From Tubulanus polymorphus (Eukaryota > Nemertea > Palaeonemertea > Tubulaniformes > Tubulanidae): 64,000 bases of DNA. Each line of letters starts with the position of its first letter. The stretch's first letter is position 1. A program made the position numbers and the translations under genes. Location of the stretch: the NCBI RefSeq assembly GCF_964204645.1, contig NC_134031.1, positions 7,478,501 through 7,542,500 of the forward strand, read 5' to 3'. The notes beneath the pieces were generated by a model. The model was not told where the DNA came from. It ran no database searches and saw only the letters and a list, made by a program, of their open reading frames with translations. Positions 34,573 to 43,076 of the stretch are shown in pieces.

Positions 34573-36927
34573 AAACAAAAATCGGTGATACTAGAAATTG
34601 TATTTTAATGTTATATTTTAGGGTCTCAATATCTTTCGTTTCATAAAGGAATGAATGATTTCAGCGACGACCCATGTCTACAATGCTACCTCTAGGTTTT
34701 GTTTTAGTTTGTATATAACTTATAGATAATAATAATATCACTAATAATTATTTTGGTAATTCTGCATACACGACACTGATTCTTTTGGGTACGTAAAGAG
34801 GTTGTGTTGCTGCAAGTTTCGTATATATATACATATATACATATATATTATCCTAGCGACGGCCATCATACTTCGGGTTGGTTGCGGCTCGGATACGTAG
34901 TAAGCCTTATGTTGAAGATGTCATTTACCGCGTGGACTGAGGCGCCTAGACTTACTGATGTCAACCACAGTCGATGCCACACACAGGGTCTGCATCGAGA
35001 TGACCGGATGTCGCGAATCTCACCACTAATCAACACTGTACGAACACGCAATAAGTTCGTAAGCATCAACCGTCAATATGATGATGCTCACAATGAAGGT
35101 GGTGTGAGGCCGGCGTCCTACCCTATTTCAACAATGATGGTTCCGATGGTGCTTTCAAACCGTATTTCAACAATGATGGTCCGTTCAAACCGTATTTCAA
35201 CGATGATGATCTGTTTCAAACTCATATCAGGCTGGTGATGACGACACTCAACGCCCAGTACAGTACCGCGGCTAGACATAAGGCTAACCTTCCATCCGTG
35301 TCCGTTTCCAGGTTCTGGGGTTGCGTCTCTCGCTGGGATATTATCGTTTCGGTATTTTGTGCACTAGCCTCTTTACTTTCCCACTGGAGAAGGCCGGCTC
35401 CAGACACAGAAAATTGGCCTGCGTGAGTTATATTTATTCATTGAGGGGTTCGCGCCTCTCCCCTCCACAGAAAAAGAGGGTGGGCCGTTGCATCATTCTC
35501 AGGACATATTTGGTTTTTCCTTAACACCAAATTCTAATCATTGTATTAAAGAAAAAAAAATAAATAAATGACCAACTAAGTAACTAGAATGAAATAAAGT
35601 GATGCTTTCAAGTAGTGCGCAATTAGAATTATTGTATGAAAAAAAAACACTTATAACTAGTGCATTATCCTGCACGACATTTTTATTGTTTACTCCTATC
35701 ATGTTATTGTTTGCTTCTGGAGAGAGAGCAAGTGACCAGTTTATATGTATATCTTATCGTTTATATCTATTTCTCAGTGGTGACCAACATATGAATTTAT
35801 GTATTTACATTTGGATAACGAAGTGGAAACATGTTTATTTAACAATTATATTAGTTTAGAGCTTTACATAAATGGGTTTATACTACCTGTGGGTCAGATA
35901 AGGCCGTTGGAACAAGTTTTGTTTTGTTTTGCAAGCCACATGGCAGTCCGTTATTCTTGTTTGGCTATGTTCCTGGATCTGGCAACCGTTGGGATTTCAA
36001 ATCTTACAACGGTGAGGTTCGATTCCTCACAGGCTCAAGTGATTTTCAACATTTACTTTCGGAATCGTTCGTCGTGCTTGCTACTATCTAAATTTTGTTG
36101 CGATTAGCTTATTAGGGTTTTCTGACTTTCGTCGAAAACCCTCTTGAAATTCTGTTGATTATTATTATTATTATATATTTTCCGCCGATTTCGTCAAATA
36201 AAATTCATCTTCATTCAGATTCGGCATCTGACAGCTTCGAAACGAAATGTATAAATTGATACTGTAATAACGGTCTCTCTGAACCAACAGATTGTCTGAA
36301 TGTACTTTCCATCCTATTTGAAACTTAAAATTACTTATTAGGTAAATAAAGAATTGAATTGAATTGTTAGACAACAAGCAGGTCGACCCAACAAGCACCG
36401 GCGAAATAAAAGTTTGTGACGTCATTTAGTAGGTAAATAAAGGAGGGCTCCGAGAATTTCCAAATCACATGGGACTATACTGCGGTTAGACCATTCAAAA
36501 GTTCATAATGTACTTGTAGGTTATTAAAAATATTATGATATTTGATTTGGTTTGTTCTAAATTTAATTAATGAGGAAACTAATGAAACTATGCTTAGAAA
36601 ATATTGGTAATAAAGTAATTTTGAATTTAGTGCGTACCATGCTACTGGCAAAAACCGTTAAGTTTCCCAAGTCTCCGTTTCTACCTAACGCATGCGCATT
36701 AGTCAGTGCTGTAATTGCTCTATGTCGAGAAATCGGCACATTGCGCATGCGGTACTACATGTGAACTGAATGTGAACTTTACTAATAGTCGCTGTAGTTT
36801 CCATTAGGTTCGAATCCCGTAAAAATATTGATCTTATTTACGCTGGTTCATCTTATAAGCAGGTTCGAAACCCGAAAATTACTGGTCATATTTCAAGCGT
36901 TACGATATGAACTTTGATGATTAAAGT
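34573..36927. other. Non-coding 3' region of gypsy with embedded repeats
   Basis: No supported gene. Holds a TATATACA microsatellite (34825-34850), a TTTCAACAATGATGG-type tandem repeat (about 35125-35215), an (ATT)n-tailed SINE-like piece and two further B-box-like motifs (36807 and 36862). The missing 5' part of the 3' LTR should lie here but is not found. Confidence 0.6.
35930..36180 (+). mobile_element. Candidate tRNA-derived SINE
   Basis: GGTTCGATTCC at 36016-36026 matches the Pol III box B consensus and sits in a T-arm-like stem (GTGAG...CTCAC). A stem CCGTTG...CAACGG precedes it. The 3' end has GGGTTTTCTGACTTTCGTCGAAAACCC, a hairpin, and an (ATT)n tail. A box A is only weakly visible. 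Family not identified. Confidence 0.5.
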
Positions 36928-37050
36928 GTCGCTCTCTTTCTCTGACTCGTGGTCACTAACACTCAGCTCTCGCTTTGAGTACTACAATAAAATCACATTT
37001 TCTAACTATTAACCGTAGTTCTTACTTCTGAGCTAGGACCTCTATATCAA
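36928..37050 (+). repeat. Gypsy 3' LTR, truncated to R-U5
   Basis: About 120 bp nearly identical to 26168-26293 (GTCGCTCTC to CTATATCAA), including the AATAAA at 36987-36992. Everything upstream of that point, including the promoter part of the LTR, is absent or replaced. Confidence 0.8.
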
Positions 37051-37200
37051 TTCTATACAAGATAAAGTTAAAGATGAACATATTATTTTATTTTTAATTA
37101 CAGTTGTAAGTGCTATTATTTTTGGGTTAGTGAATATGATACCAAAAAATATCAAGTAAACATGATAAAAAGTAAATAATTAATTTTTTTGTTAAATAAA

Positions 37201-38449
37201 TGATTGGGCGTTATATCAACCCTTCTAAGAATCATAGAATATCTAATGCTATTAAAGCAGAAAGATCACATCATATAATTACTCATAACCCTTCTAATAT
37301 TAATCCCGATGAAACTTTATATGTTAGAATCCCTAGATTAACACAAAAAAACTTTTTATGTTCCAAATAGTATTTATTTATCAGCCGATATAAAAGTAAC
37401 TGGTAATAATAATAATTATGTTGTTGATAATGTTGGAAGATATTTGATTAAAAAATTAACAATATAGATTGGACCAGAAACAGTTTTCTCATTAGATGAT
37501 TATAATTTATTTATGCATTTTATAAAGATTTATGGTTAACTAAAGAAAATAGAAATAATATGATATTTCAAGGAATCCAATCGGAAAACCAAAATAAATT
37601 AAGATCAGACTCTGATAACGCAATAGTAACTAATGCTGTAGATAACTTAATAAAAAAGATTTATGGAAGCAAATATAAAATTCCATTAGACTTTGAATTG
37701 ATAAATAATAATGCACCTTTAAATAAATATGTAATTCAAGAAGATATTATATTTGAGATAACATTTGCTCCTGTAAATGAAATTGTATTATCTAGCGTTG
37801 TTAAAGATATGGGTTATAAATTATCGAATATATGTTTAGAATATGACACAGTAACTAATGAAAATATTGCTAACACAATTCAAACTCAATACAATCAAGG
37901 ATTTTCATTATTATATGATTATATTGATAAATTTAAAACTGTAACTATTAATGCAAATGATGAAATAATTAATGAGAATATTAACTTCCCAAGAAGATCT
38001 ATTAAAGGTATATTAATATTTTTTACCATTGCAACATATTCTAATGGCGCAATAAAGGTTGATAATTATTATAATCCTGAAATAACAAAAGTAGAAATAA
38101 CTATCGAAGGAATAGCAAATAAAATATTTGTCAAGGAATGAGAATGATAGATCAATGGCCAGAAATTAGAAAACATTTTATGAATGAAAAAGTAAAATCA
38201 TCTGAAAATTGTAATATTAATCAAATTGATTATTATACAGGTAATAAATATGCATTATGGTTAGATTTTAGAACAACAGAGGATAATTCATTACATGGTT
38301 CTGGAAAAAAACTACAGAACACTAAAGACGGAATACAATTATTCATGAAAAAGAAAAAAGGAAGCTTAAATTTCAAAATGCACATTTACATTATATCTGA
38401 CGCACAATTAAATATTGTAAATTCTCAATTAGATAGTATTCAATATTAG
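37201..38449 (+). pseudogene. Polinton major capsid protein (double jelly roll)
   Basis: Starts at TTAAATAAATG. N-terminal block NINPDETLYVRIPRL, then frameshift near 37345 and stops near 37466 and 37537, then 37560-38141 with KIPLDFELINNNAPLNKY and NICLEYDTVTNENIAN, then a frame change near 38138 to 38138-38449 with NKYALWLDFRTTEDNSLHGS and ISDAQLNIVN. These blocks are the hallmarks of the Polinton double jelly-roll capsid protein, the hexon-like shell of the putative virion. About 415 codons overall, at the short end for the family. Confidence 0.88.
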
Positions 38450-38783
38450 AAATATAAAGTTAAAATTAACGATATATAAATGGGCGGTAAAAAAACCTCC
38501 TAATACTAAAGAACAATATTTAAGAAATTTATATTACAACCCTGAGAGTTCGGTTGCTTATTCTTCTACCAAAAATATATGGCGTCAAGTAAAACAAGAT
38601 AAATTAGATAAGATAATCCCACAAAATTTAGTTAAATATAAAGATATAAATGAATTTATGTTAGAACAACCAACATATACAACACATAAAAAAATTGTTA
38701 GAAAATATAAAACTCGTAAAACTATGGTAAGTTATGTAGATCAACAGTGGCAAGGAGATTTAATTGATATGAAAAAATTTTAA

Positions 38784-39845
38784 CCCTATGTTAACCCGGG
38801 TTGCGAATTTGCAACAAGGTTTTTGGGAGTGGCTCGTACCCTTATTGTTGATATTTGTCCATTATTAACCAATGTTGCAGAATCACAACGTATTAGTAGT
38901 TTGTTTAAGCGTCGCGAGATGGCAGCACCTCACAATAACTTTTACTGGTTGGCATTGCGCAATGACTGTCTCCTTGAAGTAAGCAAGTCAGAATTTCTTA
39001 AGTAAGTTTTGCTCGATTATAAGCAATTCCTGGTTGTTTTCTTTAAAAGATCAGATGATGATCTTGAAATATAAAGCCTAAAGAATAGAAATATTCACTA
39101 AATTGAATTTGGTTACATTCATAAATCTATAATTTAGCCCACGAATTTTGGGTGTGCAAAAATACAACATTGGTTGATCAGGGTAAAATGAAATTTTGAG
39201 ATAAATTTTTTTATTTCAATCTGTCCCCCTGCATTCAATTCTAATGATTAAATATTAATTACCCTTGCATTTACTGGTTCTTTTTTAATCATATTAGCAA
39301 TCATGGAACATGAGGAATTTTCAGGCTTCAGTTGCAGAAGCCATGATCAAGGCTGGTAAAAAATCACGTGTTGGTCGGCCAAGTCTTGAAGCCTTGTTAT
39401 CTCCTCCAGCCGTGAAAAAACGTAGGACTGTCATTAACCAACCAGTCAATGACATTAGATTTGATTGCTTAGATCATTGGCCGACCATAACGGAAACTCG
39501 TTCAAGGTGTAGGCTTTGTCCAAGTGGTTATACGCAAACTAAGTGTTCGAAATGCAATGTATACCTCTGTTTGAAGAGTAAATCAAACTGTTTTGTTGGT
39601 TTCCACAAAAAGTAACTGTGTTTTTCGAAATAAAACGTTGTTATCTGAATATATTTTCTTGTTGAGTTTATCAAATATTTTCCACATTTTACCAATGTTG
39701 TGGATTTGCAACATTTTGAAAAACTAGGTCAAACAGATGCATGGATAAAAATAGCGATAGATATCCACTATTAGTATCTTAACATGTTCTGAAAATGAAT
39801 TGCATAATTTTTTGACAACCAGAAATGTCCTTGGTTAACATAGGG
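38784..39845 (+). mobile_element. piggyBac-type remnant (1062 bp)
   Basis: Termini CCCTATGTTAACC and GGTTAACATAGGG are perfect 13-bp inverted repeats, flanked by TTAA at 38780-38783 and 39846-39849. CCC-ends and TTAA targets are the piggyBac signature. It carries only the C-terminal part of a transposase, so it is a deletion derivative. Confidence 0.93.
39310..39615 (+). pseudogene. piggyBac transposase C-terminal zinc domain
   Basis: 101 codons with GRPSLEALLSP and a Cys-rich end CRLCPSGYTQTKCSKCNVYLC...CFVGFH, matching the Cys-rich domain at the C-terminus of PGBD-type transposases. The catalytic DDD core is absent. An upstream ORF at 38823-39005 may be a further transposase scrap, unrecognised. 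Confidence 0.75.
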
Positions 39846-40675
39846 TTAAGAAAGATAATGATGATTATTGGTGGATATTGAATATAATTGATATTTTTAG
39901 TCGTTATGTAAGGAGTTTCCCACTTTATAGAAAAGATGCTGTACAAACATCAAATGTTTTAAGAAAATTTCTTTCGGATGATAAACTAAAACCAGAAAAA
40001 ATACAATTTGATGATGGAAAAGAATTTGATAATTCACTTGTTCATGAACTCTTAGATAATCATAATATCAAATATTTTTCAACAAAATCGGATAAAAAAG
40101 CAGCAGTTGTTGAACGACTTAATAGAACATTAAGAACAAGAATGTGGAAATATTTTACAGCAAATAATACTTTTAAATGGATTGAGGTTTTACCAAAATT
40201 GATAGAAGGATATAACTATTCTTATCATTCTTCTATTGGAATGAAACCTATTGATGCTAGAAAACCTGAAAATGCTGAAATTGTTTGGAATAATTTATAT
40301 GGAGCATTTCTTGTAGATGATTTTGGTGAACCTAAATTTAAAGTTGGTCAAAATGTTAGAATTTCTAAGTATAAAAAGATATTTGACAAAGGATACGATC
40401 GAAATTTTACTAGGGAAATATATAAAATAAAAAAGGTAATAACAACAAAACCATATGTCTATAAATTAGAAGATTTAAATGGTGAAGAAGTTGATGGGTA
40501 TTTTTATGAAGAAGAATTGAGTTTAACTACTGAAAATCTAGAACAAGAATATGAAATTGAAAAAGTATTAAAAACAAAAACTGTTAAAAGAAAAAAATAT
40601 TCTTTAGTAAAATGGGTTGGATGGCCAGATAAATTCAATGAATGGATATTATCAAGTAAAATTGAAAATATATAA

Positions 40676-41281
40676 ATGAATAAGGAATTATTTATATTTG
40701 AGCCTCATAATATGTTAATTTCTGGTGTAACAAATTGTGGAAAAACTTATTTTATATTAAATTTATTAGAAACTATTTATAAAAACTATTTTGATAATAT
40801 AGTATTATTTTGTCCAACATATGAATTTAATCAAACTTATGATAGAAATATTACTAGAAATAATAAATTTATTATATTAGATCCTAAAACAGTAAAAGAA
40901 AATTTAGATAATTGTATTAAAATAGCAATAGATATTTATAAAGGATCAAATACATTATTCATTATAGATGATTGTGCTAATCTACATGATTCAAAAGTTA
41001 GAGAAAGTGAGTTATGCTATTTAGCTTTCTCTGGGAGACATTTCGGGATAACAACATGGGTTTTAAATCGAAAATAAAATTCAATTGTTAAAGACTTTAG
41101 GGAGAATATAAGATTTCTAGTTTTATTTTATCATAAAGATAGAAAATCGATGAAAAATGCGCTTGAAGAAAATGATATTCCACATGATTTACGTAATGAA
41201 TATATGGATAAATTGAAAAATAATAAAAGATCAAAATTACTATTTAGATTACAACACCCATTTAAATATGAATTTATTTAA
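40676..41281 (+). pseudogene. Polinton packaging ATPase (FtsK/HerA-type)
   Basis: DNA-packaging ATPase. Walker A GVTNCGKT (about residue 18) and Walker B TLFIIDDCA (about residue 100), then SGRHFGITTW. One in-frame TAA at 41075-41077, after which the same frame continues to 41281 with FLVLFYHKDRKSMKN. About 200 codons, usual for Polinton ATPases. Starts one base after the integrase stop, at TATATAAATG, so the two genes are contiguous. Confidence 0.9.
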
Positions 41282-41580
41282 ATTCAACTAGCTTGTTAAT
41301 CTATTACATATTTAGTTACATTCTAGTTGAATTCTAGTTATTGGTATTTGAAACAAAAATCAAATAAAATTCAACAATATTTTAACTAGCTTGTTAATCT
41401 AGTATATTTTTAGTTACATTCTAGTTGAATTCTAGTTATTGGTAGTTGGAACAAAAATCAACTAGATTTAACAAGAAATAAATAAAAACAATAATAATTC
41501 AACTAGCTTGTTAATCTAGTTTAATTCTAGTTGAATTCTAGTTAAATTCTAGTTGCAACATCACAACTAATTTGTTTGTT
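41282..41580 (+). repeat. Tandem CTAGTTGAATTCTAGTT-type repeat array in the Polinton
   Basis: Units of about 110 bp (41286-41395 and 41389-41500, with a third partial from about 41500) share AACTAGCTTGTTAATCTA and TTCTAGTTGAATTCTAGTT. The unit itself consists of smaller TTCTAGTTGAA-like direct and inverted repeats. It sits in the only sizable intergenic gap of the plus-strand gene array, just before a TATATAAATGG start. Possible roles: origin, enhancer or packaging signal (inference). Confidence 0.85.
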
Positions 41581-41586
41581 ATATAA

Positions 41587-42481
41587 ATGGGGGGTGAAAA
41601 GAAAAGAAAATCTAAAAATGGTGATGTTCCAATTGAAAAAACTTTAAATGATTTAGGAATAACAGAAACAAAATTAACTCCAGATGATGGTGCTTTAAAT
41701 AATGTTACAACAAATAATAATTATGAATATTATCTTTATTGTAAACATCAATTAGAAATATTAATAGCATCTGGAAAATGTAAAAATTGTATCGGTAAAA
41801 ATTTAACTTATAATGAATTAGATACAATGAAATCAGATGAAATTATTAGATTATTTAAGATTTATGAAACCGCGAGAACAGCTAGAATTAATGACGCGAT
41901 ATCAGAAAATGTAGTAAAAGGTTATAGTAAATTATGTAATTATATACTACCAATTGAAGATGAAAATAGATTATATTCCGATTTAAAAAATGATTATTTA
42001 GTTATGACTGAATTAAATAAATGGATTGGATATTTATCATTTCAATTAGGCGGATTTATGACGTTATTATCAACTGGGGTTATAACATTTTCAAATATTG
42101 AAAGTAAAAATATTTCTATAATAAATGAACAAGGTGGAAGAAGTGAAGGAATTAATTGTGAAGAAAAAACCGAGAACTCAGAAACAAATTGAATGGTCTC
42201 GGCAATTAGGAATTAAATCACAAGAATATAAAAAAGCTGTAAAAGAAAAAATAAGTAATAAAAATGGTGAAAATATTGTTATTTCTACTCCTTCTAATAA
42301 TAGAATATTTGATAAATGTCTATATTTTACAGTTGGATTTGTAATTGTATTCATTTTGATTGGGTGTAATTGGTATAAGAAATCAAATAAAATTCATGAT
42401 ATTTATAATTCTGAAACAACTGCTATCAAAAATGAAAATACTTATGAAATTCCAAAATTGACAATAAAAAAAATGGATTAA
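41587..42481 (+). pseudogene. Conserved Polinton protein, one frameshift
   Basis: 41587-42192 is open: a charged N-terminus, then YCKHQLEILIASGKCKNC, KIYETARTARIND and LKNDYLVMTELNKW, blocks I recognise from a widespread Polinton protein of unknown role, then a Gly/Phe-rich hydrophobic segment (FQLGGFMTLLSTGVITF). 42125-42481 in another frame contains KKKPRTQKQIEWSRQLGIKS and a TM helix (FTVGFVIVFILIGCNWY). Either one gene with a frameshift near 42130-42190, or two overlapping genes; ATAATAAATG precedes 42125, so the second view is possible. Confidence 0.65.
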
Positions 42482-42659
42482 TATTTTAGAAAAAAAGCAA
42501 AAAAAATAATTTTTTTTAATTAATTGAATATCACCATGTGGTAGCCATACGGCACCATCTCACTACTTTTGTCTATCTATGTGGAGCAATTAAATTGTCC
42601 AGATAAGTCATTTCGGATTCTAGATGTTCATTATTTTTATTAATTTATTTTTTTTAAAT
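42482..42659. other. Gap between convergent Polinton genes
   Basis: AT-rich edges surround a less AT-rich stretch of about 80 bp (42530-42610) without an ORF. No terminator consensus recognised. Confidence 0.4.
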
Positions 42660-42985
42660 TTAATCAACAATTTCTAAATCATGATGGCCATCTTCATTTT
42701 TTCCATGATAGATTATTTTAAATCCTTCTAAATCTTTTAATTCCTCTGTACTCAATGAAACCCATTTATCAGGTAAAAATACTTTAAATTCTCGCGATGT
42801 ACTAACATTGCAGTAGCTTAAATTAGCTGATACTTTCTCTCCATATTTAGTTTTTATCTTTTCTAATTTCAATATTTTATGTTCAATTTCTTTTGTAACA
42901 TCAACTAACTTTTTTATTTCAAATTGTTTTTTGCTGGTTTTATTCTGTTATTTATTGTTGCTAAGAATGCTTTTCTATCTCCCAT
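42660..42985 (-). pseudogene. Small Polinton protein starting inside the right TIR
   Basis: ATG at 42985 (minus) within the TIR (TTATAAATGGG). First 23 codons, frameshift near 42915, then 42660-42872 continues with KLEKIKTKYGEKVSANLSYC, FKVFLPDKWVSLSTEELKDL and YHGKNEDGHHDLEI. About 108 codons. The beta-rich, OB-like pattern (hydrophobic strands, FLP motif) resembles small DNA-binding proteins I have seen in Polinton-like sequences; function not established. Confidence 0.55.
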
Positions 42986-43070
42986 TTATAAGGAAAAAAA
43001 ATTACTTGTGGTGATGAGTGGTGTCTCGTACTCTCGTACTCTGATCTGAAAGCCCACTTTCCCTATTACT
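42981..43070 (-). repeat. Polinton right TIR
   Basis: Inverse of 14604-14693 with one mismatch. Its inner end carries the start codon of the minus-strand terminal gene. Confidence 0.95.
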
Positions 43071-43076
43071 CACCGA
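43071..43076. repeat. Polinton target-site duplication, right
   Basis: CACCGA, identical to 14598-14603. Confidence 0.9.

Larger units (their letters stand above)
25969..37050 (+). mobile_element. Ty3/gypsy retrotransposon with env-like gene, nested in Polinton
   Basis: About 11 kb with gag, protease, RT, RNase H, integrase with chromodomain, and env-like ORFs, in that order. The 5' LTR is about 320 bp; the 3' copy retains only its last 120 bp or so. I could not find a clean target-site duplication (flanks AGAA... and ...TTCTA do not match directly). The base composition is far more balanced than that of the surrounding Polinton, which makes the edges obvious. Several ORF breaks indicate a dead copy. 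Confidence 0.88.
38480..40675 (+). pseudogene. int: Polinton integrase with chromodomain, split by piggyBac
   Basis: RVE-type integrase that inserts the element. ATG at 38480 (TATATAAATGG) is followed within seven codons by a frameshift in an A-run. The first catalytic Asp is in QWQGDLIDM (just before 38780). The piggyBac remnant then interrupts at TTAA. After it (39850-40675) come NIIDIFSRYVRSFPL, second Asp FDDGKEFDN, Glu AVVERLNRTLR, an SH3-like segment, and a C-terminal chromodomain (YEIEKVLKTKTVKRKKYSL, KWVGWPDKFNEWIL). Apart from the insert and the early frameshift it is well preserved. Confidence 0.9.
14604..43070 (+). mobile_element. Polinton/Maverick element, with two nested insertions
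   Basis: Begins AGTAATA, ends TATTACT; Polinton termini start with AG. The 90-bp TIRs differ at one position and are flanked by CACCGA. Internal genes are pPolB, zinc-finger/VLTF3-like (minus strand), penton/minor capsid, several membrane proteins, major capsid, chromodomain integrase, packaging ATPase and further small ORFs. A gypsy element (about 25969-37050) and a piggyBac remnant (38784-39845) are nested; without them the element is about 16.3 kb. Base composition is much more AT-rich than the flanks. No adenain-type maturation protease was recognised. All major genes carry stops or frameshifts. Confidence 0.95.

Noticed and set aside
34804..35524. Extra genes after the gypsy env region
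   Set aside because: Short overlapping ORFs across microsatellite and a TTTCAACAATGATGG tandem repeat; no recognisable domain.
35955..36035. Functional tRNA gene
   Set aside because: Only the T-arm/box B and one stem are recognisable; D-arm and acceptor stem do not form, and a SINE-like tail follows.
25960..37060. Target-site duplication of the gypsy element
   Set aside because: AGAA at the left and TTCTA at the right are inverse, not direct, copies; no convincing direct repeat of 4-6 bp at the presumed LTR edges.
41282..41580. CRISPR array
   Set aside because: The repeats are long, contiguous and in eukaryotic transposon DNA; no regular unique spacers or cas genes.
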